Below are positions 15,833 to 24,179 of a DNA stretch of 64,000 bases, one piece after another (positions within the stretch are counted from its first letter, which is position 1; each line of letters opens with the position of its first letter). This DNA is from an uncultured Bacteroidota bacterium (GTDB lineage Bacteria > Bacteroidota > Bacteroidia > Flavobacteriales > Flavobacteriaceae): assembly GCA_902614065.1 (NCBI GenBank), contig CACMJT010000003.1, positions 1 through 64,000 of the forward strand, in the 5' to 3' direction. Below the pieces are notes generated by a model, which was given only the letters and a program-made list of their open reading frames with translations, had not been told where the DNA came from and did not search any database. The translations under genes were made by a program, and so were the position numbers.

Positions 15833-17305
15833 TTATGCAATAACAGAATGAATTCTTTTCATGACCTCCTTTTTACCCAAAAACATCATTAGTTCGAACA
15901 AATCAGGCCCCTCCAATTTACCAACAAGACAAAGCCTCATGGCCCCCATTGACTTACCAAATCCAATTTTCGAACATTGAACAAGGTCTTCCTTTAGTTG
16001 AGATGCGCTTTCAAAACTCTTTTCAAGTAGATTGTAATAAGTTTTTAAAAAGCTCCTTGAATCATCGTTTAACAGTTTTTTTTCTAGAGCCAGTTCGGGC
16101 TCTTGAGCCTCAAACAAGTAGTTAAAATCAGTATCAATATTTGCTAATCTCTCAATTCGTGGCTTAATTAGATCAACAGCTTCTTTTGTGAGATTAAATT
16201 TCTTTCCCGAATTTATTGATGAAAACCTTTTAATAATTTCTTCTGAAGACATTTTTTGTATGTATTGTGAGTTGAGCCAAAGCAGCTTTTCAAAATCAAA
16301 TTTGGCCCCGCTTTTTCCTACTGACTTAATCTCAAACGAGCCCAACAGATCTGTTAAGGAATAAATCTCTTTATTGTCTTCTTTCGACCACCCCAACAAA
16401 GCCATGTAGTTTATTAAAGCCTCGGGCAAAACACCAAACTCTTTAAATCCTAGGTGTTTTTCATCACCGCTTCTCCATTCAAGCGGAAAGACTGGGTGTC
16501 CAAATTTTTCACCATCTCTTTTTGAAAGTTTGCCTTTTCCTGTAGGTTTTAATATTAACGGAATGTGCGCAAACACAGGAGGCTCCCACCCAAAAGCCTC
16601 ATACAAAAGCATGTGTAAAGGAAGCGAAGGCAACCACTCTTCACCCCTAATAACATGAGTTATTTTCATCATGTGGTCATCAACCACGTTTGCAAAATGA
16701 TAGGTTGGCATCTTATCAGACTTGTAGAGAACTTTGTCGTCAAGCTCTCTTGACGAAACCTCAATTTTACCACGGATTTCATCTTCAAAAACAACCATTT
16801 TGTTGTCCGGCATTTTAAACCGAACCACATATGGCACAGTTTTTAAAAGTTTTTCAACCTTTTTTTTGTCTAAAGACAACGAGTTTACAAGTTTTAGCCT
16901 GTTGTGCGCATTATAAATAAAAGTCTTTCCTTTTTTTTCATGATTTTTTCTGTGCATTTCTAAGTCCTCAGCCTTGTCGAAAGCGTAATACGCAGCTCCT
17001 TTTTCTACTAAAATTTCGATTTGTTTTTTATAAATATTCTTTCTCTGGCTTTGTTTGTACGGCCCGAAATCACCTCCTTTTGACGGTGATTCATCTGGGT
17101 TTAATCCACACCATCGTAAAGACTTCTCTATGTATTCATAACTACCACCAACCTCTCTCTTTTGGTCCGTGTCTTCAACCCTTAAAATAAAGGTTCCGTT
17201 ATTTTTCTTTGCGTGTAAATAATTGTAGAGAGCGGCTCTTAATCCACCAACATGTAAAGGCCCTGTAGGGCTTGGCGCAAACCTTACGCGAACACCTTCA
17301 GACAT
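15833..17305 (-). CDS. gltX: Glutamate--tRNA ligase
   Basis: It attaches glutamate to tRNA-Glu. It is a 490-aa class I synthetase with the HIGH-type signature Pro-Ser-Pro-Thr-Gly-Pro-Leu-His-Val-Gly-Gly at 11-21 and the KMSKS-type Lys-Leu-Ser-Lys-Arg-Asp-Gly at 259-265. The insertion around 110-150 (Lys-rich) is larger than in E. coli, as usual in Bacteroidota. The start codon shares one base with the stop of the upstream AlkB-like gene, so the two are one transcription unit. Confidence 0.96.
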   Translation of the reverse strand: MSEGVRVRFAPSPTGPLHVGGLRAALYNYLHAKKNNGTFILRVEDTDQKREVGGSYEYIEKSLRWCGLNPDESPSKGGDFGPYKQSQRKNIYKKQIEILVEKGAAYYAFDKAEDLEMHRKNHEKKGKTFIYNAHNRLKLVNSLSLDKKKVEKLLKTVPYVVRFKMPDNKMVVFEDEIRGKIEVSSRELDDKVLYKSDKMPTYHFANVVDDHMMKITHVIRGEEWLPSLPLHMLLYEAFGWEPPVFAHIPLILKPTGKGKLSKRDGEKFGHPVFPLEWRSGDEKHLGFKEFGVLPEALINYMALLGWSKEDNKEIYSLTDLLGSFEIKSVGKSGAKFDFEKLLWLNSQYIQKMSSEEIIKRFSSINSGKKFNLTKEAVDLIKPRIERLANIDTDFNYLFEAQEPELALEKKLLNDDSRSFLKTYYNLLEKSFESASQLKEDLVQCSKIGFGKSMGAMRLCLVGKLEGPDLFELMMFLGKKEVMKRIHSVIA

Positions 17306-18375
17306 TAGTCCTTTATTTTTTTCATTCTTTCTGGAACCCGCTTGTTCATTATTTTAAACCATAATGGAGGAACAAGGCTTAGAAGAATAGATGTTGGGTA
17401 GCCGTATGGAAGTTGCGGACTTTCATCATAACAGTCCAAAATTTGGTATTTTTTCGATGATTTATAATGGTGATCGCTGTGTCGTGTCAGTTCGTATAAA
17501 ACTATTCTGCCAATGCTGTGGTTGGAGTTCCAGGAATGACACGTTTGAACCCTTTCGTATCTACCAGATTCAGTTTTAATTCGCCTTAAACCATAGTGCT
17601 CTATGTAGTTTATAGTTTCAAGAAACAAAAAAGAGATTATACCTATACATATGCAAAAAATTAACGCCGCACCGCCAAAAACAAACCACACACCAAAGAG
17701 GTATAGAGACTGAATTACCAAATACCAAAGCATATCATTTTTAACTGAATAAAACGCTGATTTAGAGCGATTTAGCAGCTCTTTTTGTTTTACCCAAGCG
17801 TCTATGTATTGTTTTGTAACAGATGTAAACCAAAAACCGTAGACACTTTGTTTGTATCTTGCTGATGCCCCATCCTTTGGCGTACCGACATTTGTGTGGT
17901 GCCCAAAGTTATGCTCAATAAAGAAGTGCATGTAAAGACACGGCAGCAATAGTGTTTTGGATAAGGTTTTCTCAAATAAAGAAGATCTATGACCCAATTC
18001 ATGAGCAACATTTATTGCATTTGTTGCAAGCAGAACACCACCGGAAAGTGTAACTCCGATAATTTCAAAAACTGTGTAATTGTTGTTTGCTACTATGTAA
18101 AAACCCCAAAAAATCATAGAATAAACTATCGGAACATTCAAATAAAGCATTATGTCAAAAACTTTATTTACACCCCTGCTTTTTATGTCCTCCTCATTCA
18201 GGTTTACATTGTCTTCACCCACAATCAATTCCATTACAGGAATTACAACAAACGCATATATGACCGCAGAGTAAGTCAGAACTCCGTTAGACATGAACGA
18301 TATGACACACGCTAAAGGAATTGTGTAGGCCGCCAAGTATTTTAAGTCTTTCACATGGCAAATATATAAAATCAT
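17305..18375 (-). CDS. AlkB-like membrane di-iron fatty-acid desaturase/alkane hydroxylase family protein
   Basis: A 356-aa integral membrane protein with the eight-histidine signature of the alkane monooxygenase/desaturase superfamily: His-Glu-Leu-Gly-His at 125-129, His-Asn-Phe-Gly-His-His at 155-160 and His-Ser-Asp-His-His at 299-303. The AlkB-type Asn-Tyr-Ile-Glu-His-Tyr-Gly lies near 256-262 and Asn-Ser-Asn-His-Ser near 283. Several hydrophobic helices precede each box. It probably hydroxylates an alkyl chain; whether the substrate is n-alkane or a lipid is unknown, and no rubredoxin gene is adjacent. The ATG at 18375 is used; a GTG seven codons in is an alternative. It is coupled to gltX. 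Confidence 0.88.
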   Translation of the reverse strand: MILYICHVKDLKYLAAYTIPLACVISFMSNGVLTYSAVIYAFVVIPVMELIVGEDNVNLNEEDIKSRGVNKVFDIMLYLNVPIVYSMIFWGFYIVANNNYTVFEIIGVTLSGGVLLATNAINVAHELGHRSSLFEKTLSKTLLLPCLYMHFFIEHNFGHHTNVGTPKDGASARYKQSVYGFWFTSVTKQYIDAWVKQKELLNRSKSAFYSVKNDMLWYLVIQSLYLFGVWFVFGGAALIFCICIGIISFLFLETINYIEHYGLRRIKTESGRYERVQTCHSWNSNHSIGRIVLYELTRHSDHHYKSSKKYQILDCYDESPQLPYGYPTSILLSLVPPLWFKIMNKRVPERMKKIKD

Positions 18376-18405
18376 GCACCTTTTTTATAATATGCTGGGA
18401 CCTTA

Positions 18406-18413
18406 TATATTTG
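18406..18413 (+). promoter_or_regulatory. ybeY promoter -7 element (TATATTTG)
   Basis: A perfect TAnnTTTG match ending 13 bases before the ybeY ATG. It probably drives ybeY-mnmG. The -33 TTG is not evident. Confidence 0.55.
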
Positions 18414-18426
18414 CAGAAAATTTTAA

Positions 18427-18849
18427 ATGATTGATTTTGTTTACAATACAGATTTTCAGATTGAAAACCACAGAGTTTTTTCAAGGTGGCTTGTGGAAGT
18501 TGCTGCTGCTGAAAATTGTTTGATCCATGACCTGGTTTTTTTATTTGTGAGCGACCAAGAGCTCTTGACCATGAACAAAAAATACCTTAAACATAATTAT
18601 TTCACAGATGTTATCACTTTTGGGGAACTAGAAGATGATAAAATATCAGGCAACATTGCTATTAGTGTAGACAGGGTTTTAGACAACTCTAAAAGATATG
18701 GTGTTAGATTTGATGAAGAGCTTAAAAGAGTTATGGTTCATGGTTTGCTACACATTATTGGATATAATGATAAAACAAATAAAGAGAAACTAACTATGTC
18801 GCAAAAAGAAGCTGATGCGCTAAAGATGTTTCACGTGAAACAAGTTTAA
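18427..18849 (+). CDS. ybeY: YbeY endoribonuclease (rRNA maturation)
   Basis: A metal-dependent endoribonuclease needed for 16S rRNA 3'-end processing and ribosome quality control. The 140-aa length fits. The metal site reads His-Gly-Leu-Leu-His-Ile-Ile-Gly-Tyr-Asn-Asp at 105-115, so H105 and H109 are present. The third ligand, usually His in Gly-Tyr-Asp-His, is Asp here, a variation I believe is common in Bacteroidota. The last codons (Phe-His-Val-Lys-Gln) are encoded by a perfect parS-like palindrome. mnmG follows 1 bp after the stop. Confidence 0.93.
   Translation: MIDFVYNTDFQIENHRVFSRWLVEVAAAENCLIHDLVFLFVSDQELLTMNKKYLKHNYFTDVITFGELEDDKISGNIAISVDRVLDNSKRYGVRFDEELKRVMVHGLLHIIGYNDKTNKEKLTMSQKEADALKMFHVKQV
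18827..18842. promoter_or_regulatory. parS-like centromere site 1 (TGTTTCACGTGAAACA)
   Basis: A perfect 16-bp palindrome identical to the widely conserved ParB-binding parS sequence. It lies inside the 3' end of ybeY, 9 bp before mnmG. A second copy follows mnmG. ParB spreading from such sites loads SMC and segregates the origin region. Confidence 0.88.
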
Positions 18850-18850
18850 T

Positions 18851-20722
18851 ATGTTTAATGAAGAGTATGATATAATAGTGGTTGGCGCAGGTCACGCAGG
18901 AAGTGAGGCCGCCGCTGCCGCCGCAAACATGGGGTCCAAAACCCTGCTCATTACGATGAACCTACAAAACATTGCACAAATGTCCTGCAATCCAGCCATG
19001 GGCGGAATTGCGAAGGGTCAAATAATAAAAGAAATTGATGCACTTGGTGGTTATAGCGGAATTGTAACAGATTACTCAGCCATACAGTTCAAAATGTTGA
19101 ACAAGTCAAAGGGGCCAGCCGTGTGGAGCCCTCGTGCTCAGTCAGACAGAATGATGTTTTCCAAAAAATGGAGAGAATTGTTAGAGGACACTCCCAATTT
19201 AGATTTTTACCAAGACTCGGTTATTGGTTTAATTGTTGACAAGAAAACAATCAGAGGTGTTGTTACACAACTGGGCTTAAAGATTAAATCGAAAACAGTG
19301 ATATTAACCAACGGAACATTTCTTAATGGTTTAATCCATGTCGGAGAAAAACAATTTGGAGGAGGTAGGGTTGGTGAAAAAGCCTCGTTTGGAATTACCG
19401 AAAACTTAACTTCTTTGGGGTTTGTTTCTGGAAGAATGAAGACAGGCACACCGCCAAGGGTTGATGGAAGGACTCTTAATTATAACAAAATGGAAGAGCA
19501 ACCGGGTGACATCAATCCTGGAAAATTTTCTTATCTCCCTTCCTCGCCAACACTTTTAAAACAAAGAAGTTGTTACGTTACATATACCAACCCTAAAACC
19601 CATAATCTTCTAAGAAAGGGTTTTGATCGATCTCCAATGTTTAATGGAAGAATTCAAAGCATTGGGCCAAGATATTGTCCCTCTGTTGAAGATAAAATTA
19701 GCCGCTTCTCTGAAAAAGACAGACACCAAATATTTGTAGAGCCAGAAGGGTGGAACACTGTTGAGGTTTATGTCAACGGTTTCTCAACATCGTTGCCTGA
19801 AGAAGTTCAGTACAAAGCTTTAAAATCAGTTCCAGGCTTTGAAGATGTTAAATTTTTTAGACCTGGCTACGCCATTGAGTATGACTATTTCCCACCTACA
19901 CAACTTAAACACTCATTAGAAACTAAGCTTGTTGATGGCCTTTTCTTTGCGGGGCAAATAAATGGTACAACTGGATATGAGGAAGCTGCTTCGCAAGGCC
20001 TCATGGCAGGAATAAATGCCTCACTCAAGATTTCTAATAAAAATCCATTTGTTTTAAAAAGGAACGAAGCTTACATTGGAGTTTTAATTGACGACCTAAT
20101 CACTAAAGGAACTGAAGAACCTTACAGGATGTTTACATCAAGGGCCGAGTTTAGAATGCTTTTGCGGCAAGATAACGCAGACCTTCGTTTGACCGAATTG
20201 TCAAACAATATAGGTTTGGCATCAAACGATCGCCTATCCATTGTTTTGTCAAAAAAGAAAAAAACAGAACACATGATGTCTTTTATTAAAAACTTAAGCA
20301 TTAAGCCTGAGCAAATAAATGATATACTCATCAAAAAAGGCTCTTCTCCCATATCGCAGTCTATGAAGCTTTTTAAACTTTTTTCTAGACCTCAGATCGC
20401 ATTTAGTGATATATCATCAATTGAATCCGTTTCAAATTATATAATAGAGAATACTGTAAAAAGCGAAATTATAGAACAGGTAGAAATTCAGGTCAAATAT
20501 TCCGGTTATATTGAAAAAGAGAGTTCAAATGCAGAAAAATTAAATGCTTTAGAAAACATTTCTATACCAACAAACTTTGATTATTCCAGGTTAAAGTGTC
20601 TGTCGTCCGAAGCAAAGTCAAAATTAGACAAGATTAAACCCGTGTCCCTGTCTCAGGCATCTAGGATTAGTGGTGTCTCGCCCGCAGACATAAGCGCTAT
20701 GTTGGTTTTTATGGGTAGATAA
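18851..20722 (+). CDS. mnmG: tRNA uridine-5-carboxymethylaminomethyl modification enzyme MnmG (GidA)
   Basis: A FAD-dependent partner of MnmE that installs the cmnm5 group on wobble uridine 34. Its 623 aa fit the family. The dinucleotide-binding Gly-Ala-Gly-His-Ala-Gly-Ser-Glu-Ala lies at about 12-20, then Cys-Asn-Pro-Ala-Met-Gly-Gly-Ile-Ala-Lys-Gly near 46-56, and Gly-Thr-Phe-Leu-Asn-Gly near 155. The C-terminal helical domain ends with Gln-Ala-Ser-Arg-Ile-Ser-Gly-Val-Ser-Pro-Ala-Asp. It starts 1 bp after ybeY. Two parS-like sites flank it exactly, echoing the old gidA-parS association seen in many bacteria. Its partner mnmE lies 33 kb away at 53060. Confidence 0.97.
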   Translation: MFNEEYDIIVVGAGHAGSEAAAAAANMGSKTLLITMNLQNIAQMSCNPAMGGIAKGQIIKEIDALGGYSGIVTDYSAIQFKMLNKSKGPAVWSPRAQSDRMMFSKKWRELLEDTPNLDFYQDSVIGLIVDKKTIRGVVTQLGLKIKSKTVILTNGTFLNGLIHVGEKQFGGGRVGEKASFGITENLTSLGFVSGRMKTGTPPRVDGRTLNYNKMEEQPGDINPGKFSYLPSSPTLLKQRSCYVTYTNPKTHNLLRKGFDRSPMFNGRIQSIGPRYCPSVEDKISRFSEKDRHQIFVEPEGWNTVEVYVNGFSTSLPEEVQYKALKSVPGFEDVKFFRPGYAIEYDYFPPTQLKHSLETKLVDGLFFAGQINGTTGYEEAASQGLMAGINASLKISNKNPFVLKRNEAYIGVLIDDLITKGTEEPYRMFTSRAEFRMLLRQDNADLRLTELSNNIGLASNDRLSIVLSKKKKTEHMMSFIKNLSIKPEQINDILIKKGSSPISQSMKLFKLFSRPQIAFSDISSIESVSNYIIENTVKSEIIEQVEIQVKYSGYIEKESSNAEKLNALENISIPTNFDYSRLKCLSSEAKSKLDKIKPVSLSQASRISGVSPADISAMLVFMGR

Positions 20723-20723
20723 T

Positions 20724-20739
20724 TGTTCCACGTGAAACA
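20724..20739. promoter_or_regulatory. parS-like centromere site 2 (TGTTCCACGTGAAACA)
   Basis: A 16-bp parS sequence, the variant with one C making it slightly asymmetric (the Bacillus/Caulobacter-type consensus). It begins 2 bp after the mnmG stop and lies upstream of the next gene. Together with site 1 it brackets mnmG. Confidence 0.88.
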
Positions 20740-20749
20740 AAACTTAAAA

Positions 20750-21565
20750 ATGATAGTTAAAGACCATTTTTTGACAGGAGAAAGTTTTGAAATAAAAAAA
20801 GTTTCAAAAGGAGTACTCACCACCTTACCCAAAACAAACACCCGTGATCTAAGGCGTTATTATGATTCAAAGAATTACTACTCACACAGTAGCTCCAAAT
20901 CGGTTCTGTCTTCCCTTTATAATCTCTCCTCAAGATTTATGGTTTTCAGAAAAACAAAACTTGTGTCAAGATTATTAGGAGATAAAAACAAACTATTGGA
21001 CTTTGGTTGTGGAAGAGGCAAGTTTCTTTTGTCTGTAAAAAAAAGAGGTTTTGAGGTGTGCGGGGTGGAGCTTATACCGTCTGTTCAAAAAGAATTAATC
21101 GCTAAAAACATAAAGGTTTATGACAGACTTGAGTCTGTTTCAAAACCGGTTAATGCTATCACTTTTTGGCACTCACTGGAGCATATTAATGATATTAGCC
21201 AAACCTTAATTTTATCTAGAAAATACTTACGCGATAAAGGAATACTAATTGTGGCGCTGCCAAACTATGATTCTTTTGATTCAAAATATTATAAGACTTT
21301 TTGGGCCGCGTATGATGTGCCTAGACACAGGGTTCACTTTAATAAAAAAGGTATTTTACAAACCGTACAAAAACACGGTTTTAAACACTTGTCAACAAAA
21401 CCAATGATCTTAGATTCAATTTATGTTTCGATTCTGTCTGAAAAATACAAAGGAACTAGAATGTATTATTTATTTGGTTTTTTTATTGGTGTTCTTTCCA
21501 ACCTACTAGCTATGTTTTCTAAAGAATATAGCTCAAACATATTTATTTTTGAAAAAACGAACTAA
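20750..21565 (+). CDS. Class I SAM-dependent methyltransferase
   Basis: A 271-aa methyltransferase. The SAM-binding motif I is Leu-Asp-Phe-Gly-Cys-Gly-Arg-Gly-Lys-Phe (about residues 83-92). The post-I acidic residue is in Val-Glu-Leu, and a Trp-His-Ser-Leu-Glu-His motif near 144-149 is typical of UbiG/Methyltransf_23-like proteins. A hydrophobic segment near the C-terminus may touch the membrane. The ATG at 20750 is chosen; an upstream in-frame TTG would place the first codons inside the parS site. The substrate is unknown. Confidence 0.85.
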   Translation: MIVKDHFLTGESFEIKKVSKGVLTTLPKTNTRDLRRYYDSKNYYSHSSSKSVLSSLYNLSSRFMVFRKTKLVSRLLGDKNKLLDFGCGRGKFLLSVKKRGFEVCGVELIPSVQKELIAKNIKVYDRLESVSKPVNAITFWHSLEHINDISQTLILSRKYLRDKGILIVALPNYDSFDSKYYKTFWAAYDVPRHRVHFNKKGILQTVQKHGFKHLSTKPMILDSIYVSILSEKYKGTRMYYLFGFFIGVLSNLLAMFSKEYSSNIFIFEKTN

Positions 21566-21688
21566 TAGGCCTTTTGTGCTGTTTTTGTGACCCAACTAAA
21601 CCACAACCCTAAAAAACCCTTAATCGGTCTTAAACACAAAGTATACAAGTTTTTTAAATTACAAATTGTTGTAAATACAACAAAATGG

Positions 21689-21934
21689 TTAAAGGTTTTT
21701 AATCAATGAAAATAGATATCCGCAAAAACCAACCAAATTAAGTAAAGAAAGATTGTATTGTTTTGTTTTTTGTGTTTGAATTGTAATGAGGGCAAGACCA
21801 ATAAGCATCCCAACCTTTCCCTCATTTGAGTCAATAAAAAATGGTGAAATCATCATAAAAACAGTTCCTATGTATATTACAACATATTTATACAGTTTGC
21901 TGTTTTTATCTTTTTTGTTTTTTTTAACCTCCAT
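21689..21934 (-). CDS. Small membrane protein of unknown function (81 aa)
   Basis: It starts at ATG 21934 inside the end of the holB-like gene (11-bp overlap), so it is translationally coupled to it. The first 15 residues are Lys/Asn-rich, followed by two or three hydrophobic segments (Val-Val-Ile-Tyr-Ile-Gly-Thr-Val-Phe-Met-Met and Val-Gly-Met-Leu-Ile-Gly-Leu-Ala-Leu-Ile). It resembles the small two- to three-helix proteins often found downstream of replication genes in flavobacteria, but I do not recognise a named family. A non-ATG start 13 codons upstream is less likely. Confidence 0.6.
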   Translation of the reverse strand: MEVKKNKKDKNSKLYKYVVIYIGTVFMMISPFFIDSNEGKVGMLIGLALITIQTQKTKQYNLSLLNLVGFCGYLFSLIKNL

Positions 21935-22943
21935 GTATGAGTTTTGTTGTTTTAAAAGCAATGTCTGTGGCAATCATTGAAAGCTTCACATTTCTGCTCG
22001 ACTCGTAAATTGCGTTTTCAAATCCTGAACTTAATTCTTCTATGTTGTTCTTTGTGATAAACTTTGAAAATGCGTCAAAATTAAATTCTGTTGTTGGTTT
22101 AAATGATACAAGCTCTTCAATTTCCATGTTTTTTAAATAAGCCTGTCTTAAAAGCTCAATTGAAAATTTAAAAAAACCTTGGGCATCCTGCTTATCCATT
22201 TTAGCCACAATTCTGGACCAGTTTATAAGTTGAGCCAAGCTTTTAGAGTTTTTATTAGCCTGAAAAGCATTTCTCATGAGATCACTAAATAGGGCTTCAA
22301 ACTCATTGTTTTCTAGAGCTCCAGTTCTTTTTCTATTTATTCCACCGACACCAATAACCTGGCACCTTGAAACTATAGTTGGCAATAGTTTTCTAATATC
22401 TTCTGTCAATAATATGAAGACTGTTTCATGTCCAGGTTCTTCAATTGTTTTGAGCAACATATTAGATGCCTCTTCATTCATTTTGTCTGCCATCCAGAAA
22501 ATTATAATCCTAAAATTAGAATGAAAAGAAGAAACCGCTAATTTTTTGATTAAAGATCTTACAGAATCTATGTTTATTATTGGTTGTTTGTTCCCATATG
22601 AAATTGTCTCTTTCCACTTCGACAAAGACACCCTCATATTGTTTTTTAGCGCCATTTCAGACCAGGTTTTATAATGATAATCATAAAGATCCTTTTTTTT
22701 ATTGTTTGAGATTGGTATTGGAAAGACGATGTGTAAATCTGGATATGAAAGAGAGTGTAGGTCTTTTACAATCCTATTTTGGTTCACAGGATTTTGCTCA
22801 TTAGATAAAAGTAATTTTTTGGCAAACTCTAAAGACATTTCCAATTCAGAGTTTAACCCATCAGTCTCAAAAATTAATGCATTAGGAATTCTTTTGGACT
22901 CAACAATTCTCTCTAGTTCGTCGCTTATTTTTTTGATTTCCAT
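21924..22943 (-). CDS. holB: DNA polymerase III subunit delta' (HolB-like clamp-loader subunit)
   Basis: A clamp-loader subunit of the replicative polymerase. The 339-aa protein has the AAA+ fold features of delta': Met-Ala-Asp-Lys-Met-Asn-Glu-Glu-Ala-Ser-Asn-Met-Leu-Leu-Lys near 170-184, Glu-Glu-Pro, and the SRC motif in Val-Ser-Arg-Cys-Gln. The N-terminus (Pro-Asn-Ala-Leu-Ile-Phe) lacks a working P-loop, as expected for delta' rather than DnaX. It is the first gene of a minus-strand pair with the small membrane protein and is divergent from pgk. Confidence 0.87.
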   Translation of the reverse strand: MEIKKISDELERIVESKRIPNALIFETDGLNSELEMSLEFAKKLLLSNEQNPVNQNRIVKDLHSLSYPDLHIVFPIPISNNKKKDLYDYHYKTWSEMALKNNMRVSLSKWKETISYGNKQPIINIDSVRSLIKKLAVSSFHSNFRIIIFWMADKMNEEASNMLLKTIEEPGHETVFILLTEDIRKLLPTIVSRCQVIGVGGINRKRTGALENNEFEALFSDLMRNAFQANKNSKSLAQLINWSRIVAKMDKQDAQGFFKFSIELLRQAYLKNMEIEELVSFKPTTEFNFDAFSKFITKNNIEELSSGFENAIYESSRNVKLSMIATDIAFKTTKLIHGG

Positions 22944-22981
22944 TATCCACTAAATTTAATATTTAAAACTAACAAATAGCA

Positions 22982-22989
22982 TATATTTG
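22982..22989 (+). promoter_or_regulatory. pgk promoter -7 element (TATATTTG)
   Basis: A perfect TAnnTTTG match ending 8 bases before the pgk ATG, predicting a leader of only a few bases. No -33 TTG is clear at the normal spacing. Confidence 0.55.
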
Positions 22990-22997
22990 AAGCTATT

Positions 22998-24179
22998 ATG
23001 AGAACCATCGATGATTTTAATTTTAAAGAAAAAAAAGTGCTCATTAGGGTTGATTTTAACGTTCCTCTTGAAAAAGGAAGGGTTACTGATACAACAAGAA
23101 TTAAGTCTGCTGTTCCAACCATTTTAAAAATAATTAAGGATGGTGGAGCATGTATATTAATGAGTCACCTTGGGCGACCTAATGGTTTCGAAGATCAATT
23201 TTCATTGATTCAAATTAAATCAGAACTTGACAAGATTTTAAAAATAGAAACTAAATTTTGTACTGATTGTGTTGGACCAATGGCGGAGGACATGTCTCAA
23301 AAATTATTGATGGGTGAGGTTTTGTTGTTGGAAAACCTTCGTTTTTATAGTGAAGAAACCCAGGGTGATGAGAGGTTTTCCAAAAAGCTGTCCCAGCATG
23401 CAAGCTGCTACGTGAATGATGCTTTTGGAACAGCGCACAGAGCGCACGCTTCGACCACGGTTGTTGCAAAATATTTTGAAAACAAGTTTTTTGGAAAGCT
23501 ACTTGAAAAGGAAGTTCTTGCTTTAAAAAAAGTAATGAACAATGGAGCTTCTCCAATCCTTGCTGTTTTAGGGGGCTCGAAAATTTCATCAAAAATCCCG
23601 ATTATTGAAAATATAATTGACAAGGTCGACGACATAATAATCGGTGGCGGAATGTCATTCACGTTTATCAAAGCTTTAGGAGGAAAAATTGGATCATCAA
23701 TACACGAGGACTCAATGACAGAAAAAGCATTGAGTATTCTTGAGCTTGCAGAACAAAAAAACACAAAAATTCACTTACCTATTGATGTCGTTTGTGCAAA
23801 AGAATTTAAAGAAGGAGCAGAATCAAAAATATTTGCCATTGACTCTATACCCGACGAATATGAAGGCTTAGACTCAGGGCCTAAATCATTAGAAAATTTT
23901 AAAAAAATTATTATGTCCTCAAAAACCATTTTATGGAATGGTCCGGTTGGTGTTTTTGAACTTGAAAGCTTTTCCAAAGGAACCAAAGAAATAGGTAAAG
24001 CCATTTCAAAAAGCACGAAAAGTGGCGCTTTTTCATTGGTGGGTGGGGGAGACTCGGTTGCAGCCGTTAAGAAGTTTAAACTTGAAAATGAAGTAAGCTA
24101 TGTCTCAACTGGTGGCGGAGCAATGCTTGAAAGTTTAGAGGGCAAGATTTTACCAGGAATTGGTGCGCTTAAAAAATGA
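22998..24179 (+). CDS. pgk: Phosphoglycerate kinase
   Basis: It catalyses the ATP-forming step from 1,3-bisphosphoglycerate to 3-phosphoglycerate in glycolysis. The 393-aa length is typical. The substrate-binding signature Arg-Val-Asp-Phe-Asn-Val-Pro-Leu lies at 17-24, Ser-His-Leu-Gly-Arg-Pro at about 58-63, Asp-Ala-Phe-Gly-Thr-Ala-His-Arg-Ala-His-Ala near 137-147, and the nucleotide loop Gly-Gly-Gly-Asp-Ser-Val-Ala-Ala near 350. Its stop overlaps the start of the DUF4837 gene (ATGA). Confidence 0.97.
   Translation: MRTIDDFNFKEKKVLIRVDFNVPLEKGRVTDTTRIKSAVPTILKIIKDGGACILMSHLGRPNGFEDQFSLIQIKSELDKILKIETKFCTDCVGPMAEDMSQKLLMGEVLLLENLRFYSEETQGDERFSKKLSQHASCYVNDAFGTAHRAHASTTVVAKYFENKFFGKLLEKEVLALKKVMNNGASPILAVLGGSKISSKIPIIENIIDKVDDIIIGGGMSFTFIKALGGKIGSSIHEDSMTEKALSILELAEQKNTKIHLPIDVVCAKEFKEGAESKIFAIDSIPDEYEGLDSGPKSLENFKKIIMSSKTILWNGPVGVFELESFSKGTKEIGKAISKSTKSGAFSLVGGGDSVAAVKKFKLENEVSYVSTGGGAMLESLEGKILPGIGALKK

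Noticed and set aside
20723-20749. Start of the methyltransferase gene at TTG 20723
   Set aside because: That codon and the following ones lie inside the parS site; ATG 20750 is a normal start.
21666-21683. TTGTTGTA/TACAACAA inverted repeat between two convergent genes as a terminator
   Set aside because: The loop would be only 2 bases and no U-run follows, so I do not call it.
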